A DNA stretch of 64,000 bases, taken from positions 113,468,019-113,532,018 of the forward strand of contig CM054061.1 in assembly GCA_028641055.1 (NCBI GenBank), given 5' to 3'. Origin of the DNA: Alopecurus myosuroides. Lineage: Eukaryota; Streptophyta; Magnoliopsida; Poales; Poaceae. Of the stretch, positions 34,593-45,530 are shown piece after piece. The notes under the pieces are model-generated. The model had not been told where the DNA came from. It made no database searches and saw only the letters and a program-made list of their open reading frames with translations. The translations under genes and the position numbers were made by a program. Position 1 is the stretch's first letter. Each line of letters begins with the position of its first letter.

Positions 34593-35600
34593 ATCGACCC
34601 CGCCCTTTTCAAAGAGGGTAAAGGGAGAGCTTTTCATATGCCAACTCTATGTGGACGATATGATCTTTGGCTCAACTAACCAAGATTTTAATAATGAGTT
34701 CTCAAAACTTATGACTGACAGGTTTGAGATGTCCATGATGGGAGAGCTTAAATTCTTCCTTGGCTTTGAGATCAAGCAATTGGCTCGTGGGACTTTCATT
34801 TCTCAAGCCAAGTACACCCAAGACATGCTCAAGAGGTTTAATTTCGAAGGTGCAAATATGAAGCCATATCATGTGCAAGTCAAATGCCACCTCAAGCGCA
34901 ATCCGATGGTAAAGATGTGGACCAAAAGTTGTATCGTTCTATGATTGGTTTTTTGCTTTACCTTTGTGCATCTAGGCCCGATATTGTTTTGAGTGTAGGT
35001 GTGTGTGCAAGGTATCAAGCGGCTCCTAAGGAAAGCCACTTAGTGGCGGTCCATAGGATCTTTCGGTATTTGGTTGATACCTCAAGGTTTGGTTTGTGGT
35101 ACCCAAAGGGGGCACAATTTTCTCTCAAGGGCTACACGGACTCAGATTGGGTCGGCGATCAAGATGATAGGAAGTCTACTTCCGGGGCTTGCCAATTTCT
35201 TGGTAGTTCCTTGGTGAGTTGGTCTTCCAAGAAGCAAAATTGTATATCTCTCTCCACCACCGAAGTCGAGTATGTGGCGGCCAATAGTGCTTGCACCCAA
35301 TTGCTATGGATGAGGCAAACCCTCAAAGAGTACGATGTTCACTTGGAGAAGGTGCCGCTGATGTGTGACAATGAAAGTGCCATCAAGATCGCCTACAACC
35401 CCGTGCAACACACAAGGACGAAGCATATTGAGATTTGTCATCATTTCATCCGGGATCATGTGGCAAGAGGTGATATTGAGCTAGCATATGTCCCCACCAA
35501 GGATAATCTCACGAACATCTTCACGAATCCTCTTGATGATGCAAGATTCATGTTCTTGAGGAATGAGCTAAATATCATTGATTCTACGAGTTTTACTTGA
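34593..35600 (+). pseudogene. SIRE-lineage RT-RNase H fragment
   Basis: LFICQLYVDDMIFGSTNQDF (RT catalytic YVDD), EMSMMGELKFFLGFEIKQL, a frameshift at about 34880, then DQKLYRSMIGFLLYLCASRP, GYTDSDWVGDQDDRKSTSG (RNase H), SLSTTEVEYVAANSA, HTRTKHIEICHHFIRDHV and AYVPTKDNLTNIFTNPLD, ending TGA at 35600. A further shift near 34600 is likely. The integrase-proximal two thirds of pol are absent. Confidence 0.9.
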
Positions 35601-36502
35601 AGATCTTGCACACACCCCTATAGTTGATACGTGTTTGGGTTTAGGTGTAGGCATGGACATAGTGGGAGTGTTATCCTAACACATTGGGTTCTCCCTCCCC
35701 CATTATGCCCAAAGCAAAAATTCATTGTTGTCTCTCTTTTTCTAATGTTGAATTGCGATCTTCAATGTTGAGTGTTGGCCATGAACCCAAGATATATCTT
35801 TGCGGTGACATACCATAATATCTTACATGGTGGCCTATGCCACCAACCTCTTCTTTTGAAGATTTGGTTCTTATTTGGTTCTTATTTGGATTTTATTTGA
35901 CTTTTTTTTAGTCCTTGATGTCGTTTGGGAAACACACTCTCTCTTTTCCTTATTCGAGTTTTGTTTTCCTTGCAAAAGCTTGAGTGTGTAGTACCATCCC
36001 AGTTTGAGGTCTTAACCCAAGCCTCATGTTTCCCACCCTCAAACATTTTCTCCTCCAAAACTTTTATCTCTTGATCTCTTGTCGAAAGGAAGGAACCTGG
36101 CTAGCGGTACTACCGCCAGTCGCAGCAGTACTACCACTTCTACTGACAGTAGCACCCAAAGCACGGTACTACCGTGTATCACTGATGGTACTACTGCTGA
36201 AGGAAATCGTGCCCTGCACAAACTCCAGCTGCGGTACTACCTCGCGGTACCGGTAGCCCCAGGTGGGCGGTACTACCGCTGAGCACAGCGGTACTAACGC
36301 TGCGGTCAAAATCCGTGGGGTTAAATACGGAACTGGAGAGGGAGTTACCCTTTTCACCTCCTCTCTCCCTCATTCTCACCCCACATCGGATCTCGCCGCC
36401 GCCGCTCCTTCCATCCACCAGGGAAGGCTCTCTCCGGCGATCGAGTGCTCCTCTCACGCCAAGGGAAGTCCGGGGATCACCTCCAACCTCTTCTCCACGA
36501 CG
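35601..36502 (+). other. Spacer between pol and post-pol ORF, with palindrome cluster and TATA-like box
   Basis: Contains repeats of GCGGTACTACCGC and variants (36100-36300), a possible TATA element (GGTTAAATACGG, about 36319), and a pyrimidine-rich leader (36355-36500) leading to an ATG at 36503. The arrangement looks like a separate promoter and 5'-UTR, which is inference. Confidence 0.45.
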
Positions 36503-37765
36503 ATGAGCTTCGGTAACCCATTCAATCTCTCTCCCTCGAGTAATCTTGTGAGATGATTTTGTTTAGGGTTCTAGAGATCTCCTAGTCTAGAAGTGGTTTG
36601 ATGTGCTGCCTAGATGAGTAGAATCCTTAAGGCTTGTTGGTGCATTTTGTTCCAATTGGAATTGGTTGTCCCTTTGGTTGCCATGGCAGATCCGCCTGCA
36701 GCGGTACTACCGCTGGCAACAGCGATACTACCGCTATAGCCGGGACTGCTGGAGACAACGGTACTACCATGGTTCCCGGCGGTACTACCGCTTCCTGGAA
36801 CTTTTTGCACTTGTAATTCTTCTGTGAATCTTCTCATAGATTATTTGATTGAAGTTTGCCATACCTCTTTGCTATCCCCCTATGCTATGTTCGGTGCAGG
36901 AGCTAGTGGTTCTAAGGGTGGAGGTCGCAAGCGTGCGGCTAAGAGGACTCGGAAGAATCCCGAGGAAGATGAGGCTCCTGAGGTGATGCCACAGGGAAAT
37001 CTGACTAGGAGGCAACAGTCTGTTTTGATGAAATCTCAAGCTGCCAGTGATAAGTCCATTGCTCTCATGCCTGATGATCAGTTTTGTAGAGAGAGGAGAA
37101 CCAACCCGTACACCAAGCCAAGGGATCCAAGGGCTAATGAGTGCTTATGGACTCGCTTCAAGGAGCGTATCTTTTATGAGGAGTACCCGCAGAACAGGAA
37201 CAAAGTGGTCACTCAATTCTCCATCAATGTTCCTTTCATGAGGTTCAAGATGGATTACTTTGGTGAAGCTCTGGAGGTCTGTGAGGAGTTTGGTCTTCTG
37301 TATTTCATAGAGATCAACAAAGATTATGATGAGCATACTGTGGGCCAATTCTATGCCACGCTCTACTTCCATACTAATGAGAGGAGGATCACGTGGATGA
37401 CCAAGGATAAGAAGTTTTCTGCTTCTTGGATTGAGTTTGCTACTTTGTTGGGTCTGCAAAACTTTGGTGAGGTGCCTGATGTTGTTTTCTCCTCTACCTT
37501 CTCCCGGGTTCCCTACCCGGAGAGGACTATGGCTCCTTCGGAAATGTATGATCTGTATATCCTGGGACGTGCTATGGTTGGTATTTCCAAGAATCTGCTG
37601 TCAATTTATGATATCCTCCAGAGGATCTTTAGGAACACCCTTGCCCCTAGAGTTGGAAACTTTGATCAGATCCATGGTTCTCTCATTGACTTGATGGTCC
37701 ATGCTCATAGGCACCGTGGTGATGGTCTCAGGCTCAACATCATGGATATCATATGGAAAGTATAA
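36503..37765 (+). CDS. Post-pol ORF of the SIRE-type element (putative plant transposon protein-like), possibly spliced
   Basis: The long frame 36824-37765 encodes GASGSKGGGRKRAAKRTRK (basic N-terminus), then NPYTKPRDPRANECLWTRFK, FSINVPFMRFKMDYFGEALE, VGQFYATLYFHTNERRITWM and SWIEFATLLGLQNFGEVPDV. This resembles the uncharacterised protein family often found in grass transposons (putative plant transposon protein). Two starts are possible: ATG 36887 (MFGAGASGS) without splicing, or ATG 36503 (MSF) spliced from a GT at 36513 to an AG at 36899, which joins in frame as MSFGASGSKGG. The frame closes at 37765, probably prematurely: related sequence continues at about 37766-37830 in another frame and 37829-38140 in this one (acidic DTDDSSDSDFEMEG). 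Its position fits the env-like ORF of SIRE elements, but no signal peptide or transmembrane segment is seen. Confidence 0.6.
36693..36800. repeat. Cluster of GCGGTACTACCGC-type palindromes
   Basis: At least four near-copies (AGCGGTACTACCGCT, AGCGATACTACCGCT, ACGGTACTACCAT, GGCGGTACTACCGCT) within about 110 bp, inside the proposed intron of the post-pol ORF. Confidence 0.85.
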
Positions 37766-38747
37766 CTCTGTGATGAGGAGGAGTTTTCCAGTCTTTGCTG
37801 CTCTTGTGTTCAAGATCATTGCTGCGACTTGCGTCGTGCTCAGCTCCCTAATGCTCTCTTGGACAATGACCAAGAGCTCACTACTCACCACGTCAAGGAG
37901 CTTCGTGTCAAGAAGCATGCATCTCCTCTGCTTGGTCCTGAGGACCTTGGTCCTGACACCGATGACTCTAGTGACTCGGATTTTGAGATGGAGGGAAGGG
38001 CTCAGAAGAGTGGATTTCGCAAGTGGATGACCGAGACTCTAAAGAAGGTGTTCTGCCGTCAGATTGACATGGAGAACAAGGCTTATCTTGCCCATGTGCG
38101 TAGCAAGAAGGAACGTCAGCTGTCTCGTGACAGATTTTTTCCATCTTGGGGTGTCTGTTCGTCCTGGTTCTGAGGATAGGATCACCTCCTCCAAGGTGTG
38201 GAAGTAAAAGCATGGTGGCTCTTGGGTGGATCCGTACCTTCTTGATGATGCTACCACTTCTCATGAGCCTTGGACTCGTGGTGATACTGAAGATGAAGTG
38301 GAAGATGTCAACTCTGAGGACGAGCGTGGCCTTGGAAGCCCAGCAAGCGCCTCTAGCCCCAACAAGTGACCTCCAGGGACGTTAGCATCGCCTCTTCCCT
38401 TTTTGGTGTCTTGATGCCAAAGGGGGAGATAGTTCTATTTAGGGTCGCTATATCGTTTGCTTGGGTGGTTGTCAAACTTTGTGTCTTTGTGGTGTGTCCC
38501 GTTTATCTTGTTGGTTTATGGATTTTATGATTTTATATATTATGTGGCGAGTGGTTCTATTGTTATATCTTTTACTCTTGCTAGGTCTATAAAAGATAGG
38601 GGGAGCACACATTCTAAAGGGGACAAAAGTTTGTCTCAACAAGCAAACATTCTTAATGTATCACGTGTTTCTCTCAATAAGTGCTCCACCTAAATTTTAA
38701 CGACCTCTCTCAGTGGTGTTGTCATCAATCTCCAAAAAAGGGGAGAT

Positions 38748-40080
38748 TGAAAGTGCATTTGCATTTGATCTCTTATTTGTTTTGGAGTTGATAACAACAC
38801 GATTAAGCTTCTAACAGTGCATTGAAGTTATTTCAGGAAATAGTATCTCGACGCAGAAAGGAAGAATGGAAAATGCCAAAGTCAGCAAAACTCAGCTCTG
38901 TGCAGCGGTAATACCGGACAAGCGAGCGGTAGTACCGCCAGCTCCAGCGAGCGGTAGTACCGCCCGTGGTACCGCCAGAAGTACAACCAAAATGATTTTG
39001 GCCTCTGTTTCCAGCGGTACATCAGTGAACTGGTCCAGTAGTACCGCTGGGACCAACACTCTCCATGGTGGTAGTACCTCTCCTTCCAGGAAGCGGAAGC
39101 ACCGCTGGCAGTGCCGGTCAAAATACCGTCAGGGGAGTTTTCCTCGCAGAAGCCTTTACGGTACTAGAGCGGTAGTGCCCTAGTACTATCGCCATCCACT
39201 TCGAGTTATTTCAAATTCGTGGCCAGCGGTAGTACCGCCGCTGGAAGTACATCGGTACTTCTGCGGTAGTACCGCACGCACCCTTCTGCTGGGTCCTCTC
39301 CAGTACCACTCAGGTTGACGGCGCGCGGTAGTACCGCGAGGTGCGAAAAGGGCCAAACGACTAGTTGGTGGGAGGGGGCTATAAATACCCCATCCACTTC
39401 TCCAAAGGGTTGCTCGAACCAGCATTGAAGACAAGCATTTATTGAGCCTCCAAAAGCTAGATTTCTCCCAATCCCTTCACCCCAAACTTGTTGATACTTG
39501 GAGGATTGAAGGATAAGACCCCGGTCTACATCCTCACCGAGCCGATCTTCATTTCCACCTCATTCTCTAGAGGGATCTAGTCTAGGCTTTCCTTGTGGAA
39601 AACCTATACTCCATTGCTACACTTGATGGTGATTGGTGATTGTTGGGAGCCCCCAATTTGGTTGTGGGTGTGTTCCCCAAGCTTGCTTGTAAATGATTCG
39701 ATTCCCGCCTCAAACAGGTTCAATAGTGGAAAGTGGACTAGGCCTTTGTGGCGGGGTTCATCGGAGAATAGGGTGAGGCCTTTGTGGCGTTGAGTAGGCC
39801 TTCGTGGCGAGCTCACACCCCTCCAACGAGACATACTCCCTTAACAAGGAGGAACTCGGGAATACATCGTGTCTCTGTGTGCTTCATATCGTTTACCTCG
39901 TTTCCTTCCTCCTTTACTCGTGCTTGTATTGTGTTTGTGCTTGTTCTTGTCATATAGGTAAATTCACCATAGTTGCATTATCTAGAGAATTTACTTTTAT
40001 GTCAAGCCTAATCTTGAAGAAAAATAAAATTGGTCGTAGCACCTATTCACCCCCCTCTAGGTGCCCATGCATTACTTTCA
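38748..40080 (+). repeat. 3' LTR of the SIRE-type Copia element
   Basis: 1,333 bp, TGAAAGTGCATTTGC...CATTACTTTCA, with 7-bp inverted ends TGAAAGT/ACTTTCA. A TATA box TATAAATA is at 39380-39387. U3 (38900-39340) carries many GCGGTAGTACCGC palindromes, which are the reverse complement of those upstream of the post-pol ORF. The right flank resumes the element A LTR. Confidence 0.88.
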
Positions 40081-41080
40081 CCAGGTGCCCCCCTAAGCCG
40101 CGCCTGGTGGTCACCTCGTGGCCTAGGGCATTGCCTCTCTGCGCCTATCAAATCACATTAACCATAAAAACGTCGGAGATGGGGAAATTTTCCATGAAAC
40201 AGATAAAAAGGCATCATCACCTCGAATGTCCAATCTAGGGCTTCTGGAGTCCTACTCCGGAACCTTGTCGGAGAGGGGGGGGGGGTCTTCACCGGACACC
40301 TCTACATCTCCATGATCGCCTCCGGACAGATGTGTGAGTAGTTCATTCAGGGACTACGGGTCCATAGAAATAGCTAGATGATATTCTCTCCACTTTGTGC
40401 CGCCATGTTTAGATCTTCTGAGCTGACCTACATGATCAAGTTCACTGCTACGTAATTGCTAAATGTTGTGTTTGCTGGGATCCGATGAACCATGATATTA
40501 TGATTATTTTGTTCATGTCATGTTAAGATGATTCACTTATCTCTTTAGAGAGTTTTAATATTGTCTTGCAATGCTCTCCAGTGTGTATGATTTTCTTGAC
40601 CAAGTTATTGTATGCACCTCCAAGAGAGGGTTTATATACTAGATACTGGGTCCATGCCTCTTTTTACCTGCACCCGAGTGACAGAAACGTGTGGGAGGGG
40701 GATGTGTTGTTGCCACTAGGGAGAAAACAACAGTGTTCTTGTCTAGGGATAGGAATTATTGTTTATATTACATATTGTTCTTAATGCATTTATCTGTTAC
40801 ACATAAGAATCATTTTGTTGCTGCAACTTAATATTGGCGATATTTGGTGGATTGTTGTCTCGAGGTGGAATTTAAGTAATAGAGGATGTCAGATGACGGT
40901 CTATTTATCTTGACGTAATGCCTACAATTTTAGAACCCCGTAAACTTTATCTCGTTATAATAGTATTGTTATACGTTCATGATTTGTCAATTGACCAACT
41001 GTAATCTGTTTACCCAGCATGTTTATTGTTCTTAGGAGAGACACCACTAGTGAAACTATGGCCCATGGTCCTATTTTCCC
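40081..41080 (+). repeat. Continuation of the element A 3' LTR
   Basis: The GC-rich leader (GAACCTTGTCGGAGAGG, a 12-nt G run at about 40276), GGACTACGGGTCCATAGAAA and TGTTTGCTGGGATCCGATGA parallel the element C LTR at 22640-22860, confirming LTR identity. No genes are present. Confidence 0.7.
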
Positions 41081-42799
41081 CATTATTACAACCTCGTTAA
41101 TTGTTTTTTATCATCACGCTCGTTGTTTCGTTTTCATTTAATTGTCTTCATGCATTCATTACAATTAATTCTTTAGTTTTCAGCAAGATGTTGGGAGCAA
41201 GAGAGGGTTGTGCTTGTGTGCAGGTCCACGCTTGGCTCCCGTCAACAGCTTTTTTCTGACGTCGTTGCCACAAGAAACCTACTAAGAGATTTCGAAGTTC
41301 TACTGGATTGATAACCCTGGTTCCACACCTAGAGAAAATACTGCTACCCTACATCATTACCTTTCTCTTGGGGTCCCCCAACGAACATGTGGTCTCACGT
41401 TAGTAGTCCGTCTTACTACTTGACCTCAGGCACGCGACGAGTTCCCGAAGGCGTGATCTGTAGGCGCACGACAGGTTCCCGGGGAAGAACAGACTCTGAC
41501 ATGTGGGGCAATGTAGTCTGCGATGGTAGCAATTTAGGATTTTCATTTTTTTGCTTTGAAAATCTGGTTCAAGATTCAATTTGGATCGATATTTAATAGT
41601 TGGATTTTGACTTTAGAGTTCGATCCGCCCTACCTCTACGAGACCAAGATTTTCCTCATTATTACAACCTCGTTAATTGTTTTTTATCATCACGCTCGTT
41701 GTTTCGTTTTCATTTAATCGTCTTCAATCATTCATTACAATTAATTATTTAGTTTTCAGCAAGATGTTGAGATAAAGAGAGGGTTGTGCTTGTGTGCAGG
41801 TCCATGCTTGGCTCCCGTCAACAACTTTTTTCTGACGTCGTTGCCACAAGAAACCTACTAAGAGATTTCGAAGTTCTACTGGATTGATAACCCTGGTTCC
41901 ACGCCTAGAGAAAATACCTATGTCACTTCATTACCTTTCTCTTGGGGTCTCCCAACGAACATGTGGTCTCACGTTAGTAGTCCGTCTTACTACTTGACCT
42001 CAGGCACGCGACGAGTTCCCGAAGGCGTGATCTGCAGGCGCACGATAGGTTCCCGGGGAAGAAGAGACTCTGACATGTGGTCCAATGTAGTCTGCGATGG
42101 TAGCAATTTAGGATTTTCCTTTTTTGCTTTGAAAATCTGGTTCAAGATTCCATTTGGATCCATATTTAATAGTTGGATTTTGACTTTAGAGTTCAATCCG
42201 CCCTACCTCTACGGGACCAAGATTTTCCTCATTATTACAACCGCGTTAATTGTTTTTTATCATCACGCTCGTTGTTTCGTTTTCATTTAATCGTCTTCAA
42301 GCATTCATTACAATTAATTCTTTAGTTTTTAGCAAGACGTTGGGAGCAAGAGAGGGTTGTGCTTGTGTGCAGGTCCACGCTTGTCTCCGGTCAACAACTT
42401 TTTTCTGACGTCGTTGCCACAAGAAACCTACTAAGAGATTTCGAAGTTCTACTGGATTGATAACCCTGGTTCCACGCCTAGAGAAGATACTGCTATACTA
42501 CATCATTACCTTTCTCTTGGAGTCTCCCAACGAACATGTGGTCTCACGTTAGTAGTCTTTCTTACTACTTGACCTCAGGAACGCGACGAGTTCCCGAAGG
42601 CATGATCTGCAGGCGCACGACAGGTTCTCGGGGAAGAAGAGACTCTGACATGTGGGCCAATGTAGTCTGCGATGGTAGCAATTTAGGATTTTCTTTTTTT
42701 GCTTCGAAAATCTGGTTCAAGATTCAATTTGGACCAATATTTAATGGTTGGATTTTGACTTTAGAGTTCGATCCGCCCTACCTCTACGAGAACAAGATT
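41081..42799 (+). repeat. Three tandem units of about 575 bp
   Basis: Units start CATTATTACAACC(T/G)CGTTAA at 41081, 41657 and 42230 (periods 576 and 573). They are about 95% identical by eye and end near 42799. Each includes the LTR-end-like segment CAACGAACATGTGGTCTCAC and about 250 bp beyond. The repeated short ORFs (MWSHVSS...) arise from the duplication and are not evidence of coding. Confidence 0.9.
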
Positions 42800-43198
42800 T
42801 AAAATGGAAATGTTTTTCTTGCATAATATTGATCTCTTAGTCCACCATCAAATACCATTCTCCACCATGCAACAAATTTTAGAATGTTGCCCTCAAATTT
42901 ATCAGTCTACAAAAAATAGCATGTTATTTTGGTAATTTAGTGATCTTACATAACAAAATCAAATATATTGATGCGGGAATAGCTAACCTACCCGGGGGAG
43001 GGGGTCCCATGTAATCCTACACTACGTCCAAGATGTAAACCATCGTCAATAAAAGTGCAAACACATAGACATGGTCAACAAGTCAAAGGAAGAGAGAAAA
43101 ATATGACAAAATGTCAAACAAATGCTCAATTGGTGGAGGGGCTGCCAATGGAGTTCGCACTAGTGTGCTTGGGTGGAATATGTTAAAAATAAATAAAT
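42800..43198. other. Unassigned AT-rich sequence
   Basis: No repeat boundary or gene is recognised. It includes a G-rich word (CCCGGGGGAGGGGG) at about 42992. Confidence 0.4.
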
Positions 43199-43840
43199 TT
43201 GAGTTTTAAAAATTTCAAATCTGAAGTTGGGGTTGCTGGGAAAAAGGGACTTGAGCTAGCGCCGAGGAGAGCGCGCGCATGGGCGACCGCCCGCCGCCCG
43301 CACGCGATGCCTCGTCGCCGCCGCTCGCCTCCCTCCTCGGCGCCGTCCCCGCCTCCCTCCTTGTGCACCGGGATGGGCTCACGCTCCCTCTCTCCTTCCC
43401 CTCTACGTCCGGCACCACCCCCTCGGTGGCGCATCCCCCTCCCTCCTCGGTTTGCTCTCCCTCTGATGTTCTGCCTTTTGCCTCCGTTGTCTCTGCAGGG
43501 GACGGTGCTGACGTCTGTGACGGGTCTGCGCCGGCAATCTCCTCCTCCCTGTGTGCCGCTTCTAATGTGTCCCTCGCCATTGGTCGCTCCGTCTCCACAG
43601 CGGCCTCGTGTCGGCAGCCTTCGTCCACCGGTGCGCCTCGCCCAAAATCAGGTTCGGCGTTCTTCCTTCTTGTTTTTCGCCGATACCGCACCACGGTAGC
43701 TTTCTCGCCGGTTTTTCGCAAGCTTTTTGCCCTCGGGCGTTTTTGGATTACACCTGCTAGGCTGTTTGCGAAAATTAATGGTTTTGTAGTGAAAAATGCT
43801 CTCAAATTTTGCTTCACCGTCTCCCCCGACTCCTTCTCTG
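43199..43840 (+). other. GC-rich segment with an open frame running into the assembly gap
   Basis: An ATG at 43279 opens a frame (MGDRPPPARDASSPPLAS...) rich in Pro, Ser and Ala through to the N run. Composition recalls the 5' region of grass LINEs or a gene 5' exon, but no domain is recognised and the reading across Ns is meaningless. It could be a host gene 5' exon, a LINE ORF1 start or non-coding. Confidence 0.35.
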
Positions 43841-43940
43841 NNNNNNNNNNNNNNNNNNNNNNNNNNNNNNNNNNNNNNNNNNNNNNNNNNNNNNNNNNNN
43901 NNNNNNNNNNNNNNNNNNNNNNNNNNNNNNNNNNNNNNNN
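43841..43940. other. Assembly gap (100 N)
   Basis: Exactly 100 Ns, the conventional placeholder for a gap of unknown size. The right edge abuts a 71-bp tandem repeat. Confidence 0.98.
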
Positions 43941-44073
43941 CTTTTCTGAAGGCAGTCGTAGGACGTGGATGCCAAACCATAAACCTTTAAATACCATGAA
44001 ACAATTTTGAACTTTTCTGAAGGCAGTCGTAGGACATAGACACCAAACCATAAACCTTTAAATACCAATGAAT
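43941..44073. repeat. 71-bp tandem repeat at the right edge of the gap
   Basis: CTTTTCTGAAGGCAGTCGTA occurs at 43941 and 44012. The units share GACACCAAACCATAAACC or GATGCCAAACCATAAACC. About two copies are visible and more may be hidden in the gap. Confidence 0.88.
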
Positions 44074-45530
44074 CTTCTCCCATAATTTTAATTTTGAGCC
44101 GCAATGCCAAAGATGTGAGCACGCAAGCAACCATTAAATTAATGAAGCAACATCGGCGAGAGTACCAACACCAGTATTACAGGAAAAAAAACCGAACAGG
44201 CTAGTCGACGTCGCTGGAAGCCGAGACTACGAATCGCCATTGTCGAGGACGTCGCAACCGAGACAAATATTGCTAGGAAAATCCTCCTCGCGGCAACCAA
44301 GAGAAAAGATCCAAAACTGATCCGGCGAAACAAGATCTGAAGGACCATACCTAGAAAACTTGAATCTTCTAACACCACCTTTGACACCGAGAAGATCTCC
44401 CAGTCGAATAGTAGGCTAAAGATGACTTATTGCAGACGATGTCATCTCCATTGACGAAGAATACAGATACTAAAGCCTAATCTAATCTACTTTAAATTCA
44501 TTTTTTACGGAAACTCAACTCATAGATCGGGTTCCCCACCCCTCTCGACACCGGCGAGGCTGGTCGGAGGAGCGAGGAACCGACTATGGAGGAGACGGAC
44601 GTGGAGGCAGCTTTTTTTTTTTCTTACGGGCGACGGCGGCGGAATACAAACTCAATCACTTTATCTCCGCATGAAATTTGATAATTTTGGTAACACATAA
44701 ATAGCTCGAAAGAATCTTGAAATCAAAAGGATACCCAAATAAGTAACGGTAATGTGCTAGAAAAATATCATCGAGAAAAAAATGGTAATTCTCACTTGAT
44801 ATTCCTCTAAAAGAAGATCCTCTATTCTCTAACCAAATTCAAAGTGACAACTAGTGTCCTCTGTCCTTTATTTTTTAAACTATTATATAACATTAAGCTA
44901 TAAAAGTATATTTTTGTGATTTACGCAATGTTATAAATGATAGATTTTATAAAAATAACTAAGTAAAATGTATAGTGAAGAAATTACCTTTCAAATTATC
45001 CAAAATGTCCTAAAATATTTATGGAGAGTCGAAACTACATCATTGATCTTGCCGAAAAAGGAGAGTTTTTCTAATAATCCAAGTGGATTCCTGACGATTC
45101 ATTGAAATTACTTCAAATTTGAACTCCACATGCACAAATAAGGTCCTAAAGTTATAAGAATAAAACATGTTGTGTGTACATTTTAGTCTCTAATGCAAAG
45201 TATGAGGGAACATTGCAAGGTTTGATTAATTTATGATCCTATTTTATTATTTATTTAGTAATATTTTGGTTTTATTAATGCGTAAATAACCTAAAAAATC
45301 TAGAAATTTAAAGGATACAAAATACATAATAATATTACTATATAGAAAAATTGTCAAGAAATTTAAATTGTTATGTCGTCTGATTGAATTAAAGTTCACT
45401 AGAAAGAACTTGAAAATTGCTTCTATTATATACCCAAATCGAAGTATCTAATAATTTTCTTCATATTTAATTTTAAAAAATCTAGTGTAAGATTTTAGTT
45501 TTTTTTTTTTTTGCATCGTGTCATCATCTT
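44074..45530. other. Unassigned sequence, possible minus-strand LINE 5' region
   Basis: 44120-44650 read on the minus strand has a GC-rich, leader-like layout with alternating Cys/Val/Ser-rich short frames. The rest (44650-45530) is AT-rich. No conserved domain is recognised. Confidence 0.3.

Larger units (their letters stand above)
34593..40080 (+). mobile_element. 3' half of a Ty1/Copia element, SIRE (Maximus/Inga-like) lineage
   Basis: Begins abruptly inside RT (DPALF at 34596) and runs through RNase H, a post-pol ORF, a polypurine tract (AAAAAAGGGGAGAT) and a complete 1,333-bp LTR (38748-40080). The 5' LTR, gag, protease and integrase are missing, so it was truncated at the left by deletion or incomplete insertion. 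The GSTNQ and AYVPTKDNL motifs and the post-pol ORF point to the SIRE lineage. Confidence 0.85.
30071..41395 (+). mobile_element. Non-autonomous Gypsy element (element A), internally deleted and heavily nested
   Basis: Starts TGATACATCCCAAACATATC; about 90 bp of the 5' LTR are present, then the sequence jumps directly to internal-domain sequence (CTTGCTACTTTATGCTTC), so most of the 5' LTR, the PBS and the start of gag are deleted. Internal sequence (30160-34313) parallels that of elements B and C and is interrupted by a solo LTR (32014-33440). The 3' LTR starts at 34314 (TGATACATCCCCAACGTATA), is interrupted by a Copia fragment (34593-40080), and resumes at 40081. Its end is approximate (about 41395) because a tandem repeat spans it. 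No pol is seen. Confidence 0.65.

Noticed and set aside
36039..36457. Short frames around the GCGGTACTACCGC cluster
   Set aside because: Produced by the repeated palindromes and leader sequence; no conserved protein.
41387..42802. Three similar ORFs starting MWSHVSS
   Set aside because: They are the same stretch in three tandem repeat units; lengths differ because of indels and nothing indicates translation.
43279..44010. 243-codon ORF spanning the N gap
   Set aside because: The frame across unknown bases is meaningless; only the part before 43841 is real sequence.
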